IMG/VR virus record: IMGVR_UViG_3300028198_000009
Location: 1 to 33,997 of that record
Direction: 5' to 3' (one strand)
Length of the DNA stretch: 33,997 nt
From: a virus
The notes below the pieces were generated by a model. That model was given only the letters and a program-made list of their open reading frames with translations. It ran no database searches and was not told the origin of the DNA. Shown piece after piece: positions 23,943-29,881 of the stretch (position 1 is the stretch's first letter; every line of letters starts with the position of its first letter). A program made the translations under genes and the position numbers.

Positions 23943-24137
23943 CTAGTTTCGATTGGCTAAACACGCGTTCAAATACTCCTCAATTTCACGATGAACCCAC
24001 CTGGTTGTGTTACCCGCTATCTTAACAGATTTTGGGAACTTACCTTCCTTTTGTAAACGATAAATTGAAGGCTCAGATAGCGATGTCATTTCAGCTACTT
24101 GTTTGATCTTAATAAACTTATGTGAATAGATGTTCAT
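23943..24137 (-). CDS. AlpA-family excisionase/regulator
   Basis: 64 residues from the ATG at 24137, chosen over GTG at 24143 because CGGAG is then five bases upstream. The HTH pattern is typical of AlpA/MerR-like excisionases: FIKIKQVAEMTSLSEPSIYR, then GKFPKSVKIAGNTTRW and HREIEEYLNA. It ends beside the attP arm sites, so a directionality factor for excision is the best call. It is the last gene of the leftward early operon. Confidence 0.85.
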   Translation of the reverse strand: MNIYSHKFIKIKQVAEMTSLSEPSIYRLQKEGKFPKSVKIAGNTTRWVHREIEEYLNACLANRN

Positions 24138-24304
24138 AAACACTCCGGGTTTAATTGTTTGTGATCATAAACTTCACCGGAGCATACTGCTTCGATATAA
24201 AAATTATGATCATTAATTTCATCCTGGTAGTCCATAGCACCAGCAACTCCCAGGATAATGAAAAAATAAATGCCAACTGCGATATGTTTAAAAACCAATA
24301 TCAT
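24134..24304 (-). CDS. Small single-span membrane protein
   Basis: 56 residues from the ATG at 24304, with GGAG eight bases before it. The reading frame extends upstream to 24436, but that part lies over the previous gene and looks like shadow coding. One membrane helix (IAVGIYFFIILGVAGAM) is followed by a short exposed tail with VCSGEVYDHKQLNPEC. A tail of the form VCxG...LxPEC recurs in many small phage proteins of unknown role. An ATGA overlap couples it to the excisionase. Confidence 0.6.
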   Translation of the reverse strand: MILVFKHIAVGIYFFIILGVAGAMDYQDEINDHNFYIEAVCSGEVYDHKQLNPECL

Positions 24305-24605
24305 CTTCTGGATCTCCAGTTGGTGTGACTCGTTGTTGTTGTTGTGGAGATCTTGGCGGTGTTGGAGTTCCGTTATTTTGATCTTTAACCTCAAACAAAC
24401 TAACTGAAATAGAATCACGAGGATTCCCAGAATCATCTAATGTAACTGGAAGGCCAGCGGGATTAAATGTTCGATCAATTAAAAGATACTTACTGCCATC
24501 CTTTCCAGGCATAACTGCACCAATGTTTTTCCATCGGCTTTTTGTTGCTCCAGTTTGATCCTGGTACTTACCTGTTGATACTGCTAAATCATATAACTTT
24601 GCCAT
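24288..24605 (-). CDS. Hypothetical early protein, possible ssDNA/recombination accessory
   Basis: 105 residues. The first 75 are compact and beta-rich (MAKLYDLAVSTGKYQDQTG, KNIGAVMPGKDGSKYLLIDR). The tail is disordered and ends in acidic residues (GDPEDDIGF). Acidic C-terminal tips with Phe after a Pro/Gln-rich linker are typical of single-strand-binding proteins, and the gene lies in the recombination operon, so an SSB-like role is possible. I do not recognise the fold. The start has AGAATAAG upstream on the coding strand. Confidence 0.65.
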   Translation of the reverse strand: MAKLYDLAVSTGKYQDQTGATKSRWKNIGAVMPGKDGSKYLLIDRTFNPAGLPVTLDDSGNPRDSISVSLFEVKDQNNGTPTPPRSPQQQQRVTPTGDPEDDIGF

Positions 24606-24606
24606 C

Positions 24607-24822
24607 TTATTCTCCTATGCGGTTTTTAGTATTAGCCTCAATGTACGCTAGTACATCTGACTCTCTATAACGGATTGCTCCGTTTATTCCAAACTTCACG
24701 AATGGAATCGAACCAATTCCAGCTTCTGAACTTTTAGATCTCGAATTTGCCAAAGTCTTTGACTGAATGCCAAACATCTCCGCTACTTGGTGTGTATTGA
24801 ACAACTTTTGTAGTGTTGCCAT
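24607..24822 (-). CDS. Second excisionase-like HTH protein
   Basis: 71 residues. LFNTHQVAEMFGIQSKTLAN is a MerR/AlpA-type helix-turn-helix, followed by a basic wing (IPFVKFGINGAIRYRESD) and a C-terminal helix. It is distant from the AlpA-like protein at 23943. One may act as excisionase and the other as a transcription regulator. AACGGAGAATAAG before the ATG supplies the ribosome site. Confidence 0.72.
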   Translation of the reverse strand: MATLQKLFNTHQVAEMFGIQSKTLANSRSKSSEAGIGSIPFVKFGINGAIRYRESDVLAYIEANTKNRIGE

Positions 24823-24823
24823 C

Positions 24824-25048
24824 TTATTCTCCGTTGTAATTAATTAATTTATATAGCGCATGCCAACCTTTGTTACCCTCAACATCTGTATGGGGTTCTT
24901 CAATAGTTTTAATATCAAACCCATCTTTATGTTTTAGATCAGCAATTCGTTGAGTTAGTGAAGTTCCTGGTGGAAAATCAAACGCGGTAATACCGCCATT
25001 CGGCCAGGCTTCAACTAGCTTTTTTAATATTCTTTTCTTTAGGGACAT
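24824..25048 (-). CDS. Winged-helix-like small protein (HTH_39 type)
   Basis: 74 residues from the ATG at 25048, chosen because AAGGAGATCAAG precedes it; the frame continues upstream to 25111 over the RecT gene. A helical start is followed by GGITAFDFPPGTSLTQRIAD and LKHKDGFDIKTIEE. This is the layout of small phage winged-helix proteins where an RI-x-DL-x-x-x-G motif precedes a beta hairpin. A DNA-binding role is likely; the target is unknown. Confidence 0.65.
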   Translation of the reverse strand: MSLKKRILKKLVEAWPNGGITAFDFPPGTSLTQRIADLKHKDGFDIKTIEEPHTDVEGNKGWHALYKLINYNGE

Positions 25049-25640
25049 CTTGATCTCCTTTATTAAGTAATTTTTGTTTAACAGATTCAGCTCCTTTAAC
25101 TTCTGAATCAACCACTACTACCTTTTCTACATGATCACCACGATCAAATTCATCTTGATCTTCAATGCCACTAAATGAAAATGCAATCCTGGCTGCTTGA
25201 ATCATTGCTTTGTGTCGCAGCATCCTTGCCGGCCATTGTTTCCAAGGTTGAGTATTTCTCATACACTCTTTCATGTACTCAGTAACTTCAACTGAATGCT
25301 TACGATCTTTACGATAGATCTGTACAGTAATAGAAATTAAATTTCCATCTTTATCCAGGTTGTCTGTGCTTTTCATCCCATCATATTGAGGATGATTGTT
25401 AATGATCTTCATCCAACCATCAACTGATACCAGTGGACGAATGCCACCCTGGGAAGGAAACGCATAGATCTCCCTGGTAAGAGGGTTTAAATTATGTTCT
25501 TTAGCAACTATAAGAAAGGCTGCAAATTGTCCATCAGTAATATTACCTGGGACCGCAGTTTCTTTTAGCGCTTGAATAAATGGAGCTGGAGCCATATTGA
25601 ACTTAGCTGCCATTAATTCTGTTAATTTTTTATCTGCCAT
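25011..25640 (-). CDS. RecT/Bet family single-strand annealing protein
   Basis: 209 residues. The pattern is clear: FAAFLIVAKEHNLNPLTREI, YAFPSQGGIRPLVSVDGW, then KQWPARMLRHKAMIQAARIAF near residue 135-155. These are the core motifs of the phage Bet/RecT family, which anneals complementary single strands. It works with the exonuclease encoded just upstream (25650), as in lambda Red. The C-terminal 40 residues are charged and flexible. The 3' end overlaps the next gene by 38 bases. Confidence 0.95.
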   Translation of the reverse strand: MADKKLTELMAAKFNMAPAPFIQALKETAVPGNITDGQFAAFLIVAKEHNLNPLTREIYAFPSQGGIRPLVSVDGWMKIINNHPQYDGMKSTDNLDKDGNLISITVQIYRKDRKHSVEVTEYMKECMRNTQPWKQWPARMLRHKAMIQAARIAFSFSGIEDQDEFDRGDHVEKVVVVDSEVKGAESVKQKLLNKGDQDVPKEKNIKKAS

Positions 25641-25649
25641 ATATATCTC

Positions 25650-26564
25650 CTATATTTTTAAACGAAAGGTGCGACTCGAAGATTCAGTAGCGTATTTGTC
25701 ATACATCCCATCGTCTTTGAGTCGCTTGGTGTCAACGCGACGCGTGGTGCTCTCCTTCCAGGTCGCGAGAAGTTGGCCTTTATCATCAGCGAGTGATGAA
25801 TGATCAGCCATCTCTTTTTGGATCTCAACTTGTACTTCACTTTTAATCTTTGTGAGATCTCGAATTTTCATATTGATCCCACTAAGCTTTAAGCATTTGG
25901 CTACAAGTGATTTAGAGATCAATGTTTCGCCATTGTCATGTGGCCATTTGTTTTTAATATCTGCAGTGTTGATCGGATCCGGTTGAACTTTAGCCAGGAC
26001 ATTATCATTCCAAAACTCAATTTCCCTTTTAACCAGGTGATCTATAATTTCCTGGTCCCTGGGTATGTGGTAGATCCTAAAATCATTTCCGTTGATCAGA
26101 ACTGCAACGTCAGCAAACTCAGCATCAGTCACAGCCATGTAGTGATAAACCTGGGCAAGATAATATTCTGGAATATCAGTTGATCCAAGCTCCCCCCAAT
26201 CTGGAGAATAGCCAGAAGTTTTACACTCCAGGATTCCATTCTTGCCGACGATCTCTCTGTCCAGGTTAGCAAGTATGAAGCCATGATCTTTGTGAGCAAT
26301 GATCCTGTTGTTACGTCGGACTTTATTGCCAGATCTTTTTTCATACTCAGCTGCGACTATATCCTCCAGGGTTCGGCCCCAATACATACGTTCGCTATCT
26401 GGTGTATCTTCTGAGCTACCAATCTTATCCAGGTAAACATCAAGAGGAGATCTCCATTTACTTAATCCAAGGATCGCACCAGCGTCCGATCCGCCTATCC
26501 CATGCCTTCTAGCTGCAAGCCATTCGTCATGAGTCATATCTTTTGTGTTAGTATTTTTATTCAT
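25650..26564 (-). CDS. YqaJ-type viral exonuclease
   Basis: About 304 residues from the ATG at 26564; ATGs at 26597 and 26537 are alternatives. The signature is WLAARRHGIGGSDAGAILGL, then DVYLDKIG and MYWGRTLEDIVAAEYE. The PD-(D/E)XK-type core includes LANLDREIV and GILECKTSGY, where D, E and K bind metal. It is a lambda-exonuclease relative that resects double-strand ends for the RecT partner. A TATAAT box lies 10 bases before the ATG, so the mRNA from the local promoter could be nearly leaderless. Confidence 0.93.
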   Translation of the reverse strand: MNKNTNTKDMTHDEWLAARRHGIGGSDAGAILGLSKWRSPLDVYLDKIGSSEDTPDSERMYWGRTLEDIVAAEYEKRSGNKVRRNNRIIAHKDHGFILANLDREIVGKNGILECKTSGYSPDWGELGSTDIPEYYLAQVYHYMAVTDAEFADVAVLINGNDFRIYHIPRDQEIIDHLVKREIEFWNDNVLAKVQPDPINTADIKNKWPHDNGETLISKSLVAKCLKLSGINMKIRDLTKIKSEVQVEIQKEMADHSSLADDKGQLLATWKESTTRRVDTKRLKDDGMYDKYATESSSRTFRLKI

Positions 26565-26573
26565 AGTAGTAGT

Positions 26574-26617
26574 ATTATATGCTATTTTATGTATCATGCG
26601 CTATTATTTGTATCACT
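26574..26617 (-). promoter_or_regulatory. Operator-like repeats and -10 box before the exonuclease gene
   Basis: On the plus strand, GCTATT(N3)TGTATCA occurs twice with a 19-base period (26581-26596 and 26600-26615). TATAAT for leftward transcription is at 26574-26579. TGTATC is the half-site also found in the palindrome at 30357 and in the leftward promoter at 29190. No good -35 box is visible, so the promoter part is less certain than the repeats. Confidence 0.5.
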
Positions 26618-26825
26618 TAAAGACGTTAAAAAAAGCAACATGTGATTGTGCATCCTGGACCACAAGATCTCTTTCCTTCAGCCATTTCTCTCCCTGGTCA
26701 ATTGCTTCAGATCTTGACATACCTCCAATAACTAAATCTCGAACAGCATCCCAAATCGATTTTGGAAAATGAGCGCACTCATCTCTGAAGTCACAATAAT
26801 TATCTTTCTGTTCAATGTAATCCAT
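26613..26825 (-). CDS. Hypothetical early protein
   Basis: 70 residues, good ribosome site (GGAGGTGATCG before ATG). Contains two Cys in DNYCDFRDECAHFPKS and a helical segment, AVRDLVIGGMSRSEAIDQGE. I recognise no family. It lies in the leftward operon and overlaps the upstream gene by 14 bases. Confidence 0.65.
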   Translation of the reverse strand: MDYIEQKDNYCDFRDECAHFPKSIWDAVRDLVIGGMSRSEAIDQGEKWLKERDLVVQDAQSHVAFFNVFK

Positions 26826-27102
26826 CGATCACCTCCGGTAATTTTTCTATTAAATGATTAAATTCTGAGTTCACACTCTTTGTCCGATCAAGAGCTTCTA
26901 TACATTTTTTGAGATCCTTAGAAACTTTTGGATCAATACCACGATGATCAGCAATCTGATTTAAATGAACTATTAGATTGTGTATTAACATATTGATCTG
27001 TGAAACTTTGAATTGCAGCACGCTGTATCTTTCTGCACTTTGATCTACTATCTTTAATGAATCTAATCGATCTGGCTTATCTATTGTTACTGTTTTTTTC
27101 AT
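26812..27102 (-). CDS. Hypothetical early protein, helical
   Basis: 96 residues from the ATG at 27102, chosen because GGAGGAGAA precedes it and because it overlaps the previous stop (ATGA). Mostly helical, with VSQINMLIHNLIVHLNQIAD in the middle and a final PEVIDGLH. No catalytic or binding motif is seen. Confidence 0.65.
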   Translation of the reverse strand: MKKTVTIDKPDRLDSLKIVDQSAERYSVLQFKVSQINMLIHNLIVHLNQIADHRGIDPKVSKDLKKCIEALDRTKSVNSEFNHLIEKLPEVIDGLH

Positions 27103-27329
27103 TTCTCCTCCTTTTTCCAATATAAAAGACTCTTGCCAATAACTTTAGATTTGAAGTTTTTATTAAATAAACACTTAAACCAAAACATTTCAAGAGCATC
27201 ACAACTATGAAATGTTTTTTTATAAACAATCTTATTGTGATCTGTTGATCCAAGAACACTGTCATAGTAATAATTAGGAATACTTGAATGCTCCCCATAC
27301 TCAACCCATTTTTCAAAACCTTTTATCAT
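27099..27329 (-). CDS. Hypothetical early protein
   Basis: 76 residues, ATG overlapping the upstream stop (ATGA). Rich in Lys, Tyr and Phe (KWVEYGEHSSIPNYYYDSVL, KCLFNKNFKSKVIGKSLLYW). A second frame of similar length (27077-27316) runs through the same bases, but lacks the stop-start overlaps with both neighbours, so this frame is preferred. Confidence 0.55.
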   Translation of the reverse strand: MIKGFEKWVEYGEHSSIPNYYYDSVLGSTDHNKIVYKKTFHSCDALEMFWFKCLFNKNFKSKVIGKSLLYWKKEEK

Positions 27330-27583
27330 TCCACTCTCCTTAAAATTGTTCCATAAGTTTCTGGATCATATTCCAGCTTATTCAAACCATAGGGCGAACC
27401 CATCTTAAATTCTAAAACACCGCCAGACTTATTACAGCTTGGACAATAAGCACCCTCACCTGGATCTTGTGAACTAAATGCTACATCTCCATCCTCATAA
27501 TTTTCGCCACGCTCTAACGGATAATTAGTCCCTGGTATTTCAAGAAACTCGTAACGACAATTGTTACATTTCAAATGTTTCAT
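27326..27583 (-). CDS. Small zinc-ribbon protein
   Basis: 85 residues. CNNC near the N-terminus (HLKCNNCRYEFLEI) and CPSC in the middle (GAYCPSCNKSGG) form a likely four-Cys zinc ribbon. Such proteins often bind nucleic acid or proteins. It overlaps both neighbours by four bases, so the small genes here form one translated chain. Confidence 0.7.
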   Translation of the reverse strand: MKHLKCNNCRYEFLEIPGTNYPLERGENYEDGDVAFSSQDPGEGAYCPSCNKSGGVLEFKMGSPYGLNKLEYDPETYGTILRRVE

Positions 27584-27798
27584 ACTACCTCCCCATTTAA
27601 AATTCTATTAAACTCTAAAGATCCATATTTATGAAATCCTCTTTCCACAATTTCATAACCTAAACTATGAATTGATTCAAGAGCTCTCGGTGTTAATGTT
27701 TTTGATTCCGCGATCTTTGCAAACATTTCTGCTGCTCTGCATACTGGGTAAACCAAAGGCTTACCATAAACATTTTTTACTTTAACGATTATTTCCAT
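27580..27798 (-). CDS. Conserved-type small phage protein (VKNVYG family)
   Basis: 72 residues. Opens IIVKVKNVYGKPLVYPVCRA, then KIAESKTLTPRALESIHSLG. The combination NVYG..xxYPxC and KTLTPxxL..I..LG is one I associate with a small family widespread in phages, with no known function. It has the leader CTAGGAGAAGCAA, almost identical to that of the gene at 28067. Confidence 0.68.
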   Translation of the reverse strand: MEIIVKVKNVYGKPLVYPVCRAAEMFAKIAESKTLTPRALESIHSLGYEIVERGFHKYGSLEFNRILNGEVV

Positions 27799-27806
27799 TG
27801 CTTCTC

Positions 27807-28067
27807 CTAGTTATAGTAATAATTACCTGTTCCATTCTTGCCTACAACAAGAATACAAGGCTTAGCTCCTATTAAATAAAATGCCTTTTTAACAGCTTCT
27901 TTTTCTACTTCAAAAACAAAACAACTTGTATCATGTTCATTGCGAATCTTAAAAGCTTTGAATATTTCCTCAAAGTTGTAACAAGTTTTTTTATGACTCC
28001 CTTTACCAACTTCAAATCTATTTATGTAATAAGTTGGTTTAATACTAATAATTGAACTTAAATCCAT
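27807..28067 (-). CDS. Hypothetical early protein
   Basis: 86 residues, alpha/beta in look: SIISIKPTYYINRFEVGKGS, TSCFVFEVEKEAVKKAFYLI, then ILVVGKNGTGNYYYN. The final part contains GKNGTG, which is not a proper Walker A motif. No family recognised. Leader CTAGGAGAAGCAA is shared with the following gene. Confidence 0.6.
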   Translation of the reverse strand: MDLSSIISIKPTYYINRFEVGKGSHKKTCYNFEEIFKAFKIRNEHDTSCFVFEVEKEAVKKAFYLIGAKPCILVVGKNGTGNYYYN

Positions 28068-28096
28068 TTGCTTCTCCTAGTTGACAAAATAATGCC

Positions 28097-28112
28097 CCTG
28101 GCAAATGCCAGG
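28097..28112 (-). other. Short hairpin between early genes
   Basis: CCTGGC-AAAT-GCCAGG is a perfect six-pair stem in the 58-base gap between the genes at 28126 and 28067. On the leftward mRNA it is followed by GGCATTATTTTG, too short of T for a good terminator. It may be a processing or stability element. Confidence 0.4.
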
Positions 28113-28125
28113 AGCTCCTTCCTAC

Positions 28126-28494
28126 TCACGCTACCTCCTTAAAAACAAACTCACTTGCAATATGAGAATCAATTGATTTCTCCTCAATCTTTCGAGCTTC
28201 CTCAATCCAATTCTCCCCATAAAGATTTTTTAACCAAGCTGGGGCATCACAATCTTCCTCAAGGTAAACCCAAGGATCTTCCCCATGGAGATCTAAATAA
28301 GAATAATCAGAAACTTCCCAGTTTTCATTCTCCAGGACCTTTCGCTTTACTCTTAAATATCCATGTGATGGAGTGACAATCCAAAGCATAGGATCGATCA
28401 CTCGCGACTCGGCCCAAGTGTTTCCATTCAAAATACATGGATCACCTGGTCCACCTGTTAATGCGTATTCAACACCATCAATTGGTTTATTCAT
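28126..28494 (-). CDS. Hypothetical early protein, acidic
   Basis: 122 residues with many Trp and acidic residues (YLDLHGEDPWVYLEEDCDAP, WLKNLYGENWIEEARKIEE). No known domain. An acidic surface is common in phage proteins that mimic DNA or block host enzymes, but that is only a possibility. The start has the leader AAGGAGGGAGT, identical to that of the upstream gene. Confidence 0.65.
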   Translation of the reverse strand: MNKPIDGVEYALTGGPGDPCILNGNTWAESRVIDPMLWIVTPSHGYLRVKRKVLENENWEVSDYSYLDLHGEDPWVYLEEDCDAPAWLKNLYGENWIEEARKIEEKSIDSHIASEFVFKEVA

Positions 28495-28503
28495 ACTCCC
28501 TCC

Positions 28504-28764
28504 TTAATTCCAAGCAAACAAAGTGCCACTATCGTATGGCTCCGCAAACCAACCAGCATCATCTAAGATCTCAGCCAGTTTGGGATGAACCCCATCTGAC
28601 ATACTGGCCCAGGCATCATAAATAAGCTCATCGTCCGGGCCATAATCCTCACTACCCCGAAACCAGATCCCATCCATACAGCTCTCATCCCATTCAATCC
28701 CTGGTGTAGCTTTCGCTTCCGGGATCTCCCTGTTGATCTTTTTAATTAAAGCATTTATTTTCAT
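28504..28764 (-). CDS. Hypothetical early protein, acidic
   Basis: 86 residues, rich in Asp, Glu and Trp (GIEWDESCMDGIWFRGSEDY, AGWFAEPYDSGTLFAWN). Starts in an ATGA overlap with the upstream gene and has the AAGGAGGGAGT leader. No family recognised; the sequence is compact and probably folded. Confidence 0.65.
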   Translation of the reverse strand: MKINALIKKINREIPEAKATPGIEWDESCMDGIWFRGSEDYGPDDELIYDAWASMSDGVHPKLAEILDDAGWFAEPYDSGTLFAWN

Positions 28765-28961
28765 ACTCCCTCCTTAATTGCTGATTGAAATTCTGAAATT
28801 ATTTCTTTAATCTCAGTTGTTGTGAAAGCAAACCCAACTGGCACTCTAAAGATTCGATTTTTATATCTTGATCTTTTAGTTGGCCATTCACCATAATCTC
28901 GATCTTCCGGACCGATCTTATGCCAGTTTCCATCCTGGCCTTTAACGTGCTTAATATCCAT
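28761..28961 (-). CDS. Hypothetical early protein
   Basis: 66 residues, N-terminal half basic and aromatic (HVKGQDGNWHKIGPEDRDYG, KRSRYKNRIFRVPVGF), C-terminal half an amphipathic helix (EIKEIISEFQSAIKE). Its ATG overlaps the upstream stop (TAATG). No family recognised. Confidence 0.62.
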   Translation of the reverse strand: MDIKHVKGQDGNWHKIGPEDRDYGEWPTKRSRYKNRIFRVPVGFAFTTTEIKEIISEFQSAIKEGV

Positions 28962-29152
28962 TAACCTACTCCCGCTAGTTTGAATCGAGCCTTAACAACA
29001 AACATATTACATTCATTGCAACATTCGTCATCTTCTCGATTAGATAATGGCCAAGGGTTATTACCCCAGCCTTCAAAGAAATTATTACAAACACAACAAG
29101 ACCAATAATCATGGCCCTTGTGATTGATACGCTTTGTTGGTTTAGTTCTCAA
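28961..29152 (-). CDS. First leftward early gene: small Cys-rich zinc-finger-like protein
   Basis: 63 residues with a TTG start, fixed by an unusually strong ribosome site (AAAGGAGGTG) six bases upstream. Cys pairs CCVC and CCNEC (YWSCCVCNNFFEGW, EDDECCNECNMF) suggest a zinc-binding fold. It is the promoter-proximal gene of the leftward operon, about 30 bases past the -10 box, so it is probably made first after infection. Role unknown. Confidence 0.68.
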   Translation of the reverse strand: MRTKPTKRINHKGHDYWSCCVCNNFFEGWGNNPWPLSNREDDECCNECNMFVVKARFKLAGVG

Positions 29153-29183
29153 TTGACACCTCCTTTCTTATTAAATCAACTAC

Positions 29184-29213
29184 ATTATAGAATACGATAT
29201 GTATCCTTGTCAA
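29184..29213 (-). promoter_or_regulatory. Main leftward early promoter with operator
   Basis: On the minus strand, TTGACA (29208-29213) and TATAAT (29184-29189) are both perfect consensus boxes, 18 bases apart. The spacer is a near-palindrome, GAATAC-GATAT-GTATCC on the plus strand at 29190-29206, containing the GTATC half-site of the immunity palindrome. A repressor bound here would block RNA polymerase directly, like lambda OL/PL. Confidence 0.82.
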
Positions 29214-29251
29214 CAATTAATTACACACAGTATCTAAAATAAGATAAGAAA

Positions 29252-29273
29252 TGTAGGCCCCTAAAGGCCTACA
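29252..29273 (-). terminator. Hairpin ending the repressor transcript
   Basis: TGTAGGCC pairs perfectly with GGCCTACA around a six-base loop. On the minus strand it is followed by a T-rich stretch (TTTCTTATCTTATTTT). It lies between the end of the repressor-side genes and the leftward promoter, where transcription of the lysogenic genes should stop. Confidence 0.6.
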
Positions 29274-29293
29274 GAAGTAAAAATAATTTTAAA

Positions 29294-29530
29294 TTAATGG
29301 ATAAAGAGGTTATCCAAGGGGGGGGGGGATGTGTGTATAAAATGACCATAATTTATATCATGATGTATGAGATACACTAATAAGGAAACAACAGCAATTA
29401 CAAAACAGAATTTTGTAACCCTTGAAAACTTTGATTCTAAAATCATCCGTTGAGCAATTTTCTTTCTTAAAGTTCTTCTTTTATAAAGATCCCGAAGAAT
29501 ATCTGAATCTATAACATATTTATTTATCAT
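29294..29530 (-). CDS. Small membrane protein in the repressor transcript, with poly-C tract
   Basis: 78 residues. A basic N-terminal helix (LYKRRTLRKKIAQRM) precedes one membrane span (FCFVIAVVSLLVYLIHH). The C-terminal HTSPPPLDNLFIH is encoded across 11 consecutive C. It is downstream of the repressor on the same strand, so it may be expressed in lysogens, where small membrane proteins often give superinfection exclusion. That role is inferred from place and topology only. Confidence 0.55.
   Translation of the reverse strand: MINKYVIDSDILRDLYKRRTLRKKIAQRMILESKFSRVTKFCFVIAVVSLLVYLIHHDINYGHFIHTSPPPLDNLFIH
29318..29328. repeat. Homopolymer of 11 G (11 C in the coding strand)
   Basis: This is the longest G/C homopolymer noticed in an AT-rich genome. 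It lies in the last codons of the membrane-protein gene. Loss of one base would replace the last residues with a longer tail running to a TAG near 29254; gain of one base would end the protein within three codons. A seven-base inverted repeat (TGGATAA/TTATCCA, 29298-29316) lies next to it. Confidence 0.85.
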
Positions 29531-29549
29531 ATTCTCTCCATTTGTTCTT

Positions 29550-29834
29550 TTATACTTGTACGAATGACCTACTCATGTTGAGTACATCAGCTCTGAATAA
29601 TCTGAGCCGAAACCAAGTGTACTTATAGATGTTTACGACAAGCCAAAATGACTTTCGTAAGTACCATCTTCCTTTAAGTTTTTTAGAAGCTACTTTAACA
29701 GATTGCTCTGAACTACCTTCATCTGCAAGTATGTTGAGAAAACCATTCTGCTTTAATTTGTTACTCACTGCTTCCAGAATCAGTCGAGTCCTAGGCACTT
29801 TGATTATAGTGAGGTTCTTATAGGCTTTTCTCAC
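29550..29834 (-). CDS. Doubtful basic protein downstream of the repressor
   Basis: 94 residues with a GTG start and no good ribosome site. Very basic, with a hydrophobic and aromatic stretch (YLRKSFWLVVNIYKYTWFRL). The opposite strand has an ORF of 64 residues over the same bases, so coding is uncertain. It could instead be untranslated RNA between the repressor and the membrane protein. Confidence 0.35.
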   Translation of the reverse strand: MRKAYKNLTIIKVPRTRLILEAVSNKLKQNGFLNILADEGSSEQSVKVASKKLKGRWYLRKSFWLVVNIYKYTWFRLRLFRADVLNMSRSFVQV

Positions 29835-29858
29835 TTAATGCAATTATGTTGCAATTTG

Positions 29859-29876
29859 AATTATAATACTATAATT
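29859..29876. promoter_or_regulatory. AT palindrome behind the repressor gene
   Basis: AATTATA-ATAC-TATAATT is a perfect seven-base inverted repeat just past the repressor stop, and it contains TATAAT on the minus strand. It may hold a promoter for the downstream small genes or be a protein site. AT-rich DNA makes chance occurrence possible. Confidence 0.35.
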
Positions 29877-29881
29877 ATCCT

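Noticed and set aside
24305-24436. N-terminal extension of the small membrane protein at 24134
   Set aside because: Overlaps the better supported 24288-24605 gene; the ATG at 24304 has its own ribosome site.
27077-27316. Alternative frame over the gene at 27099-27329
   Set aside because: Lacks the four-base stop-start overlaps that join the other frame to both neighbours.
27807-28067. GKNGTG as a nucleotide-binding P-loop
   Set aside because: It lies at the extreme C-terminus without the rest of a P-loop fold and lacks the GxxxxGK(S/T) form.
29629-29823. 64-residue plus-strand ORF opposite 29550-29834
   Set aside because: No ribosome site and no neighbouring genes on that strand; equal uncertainty is recorded for the minus-strand ORF instead.
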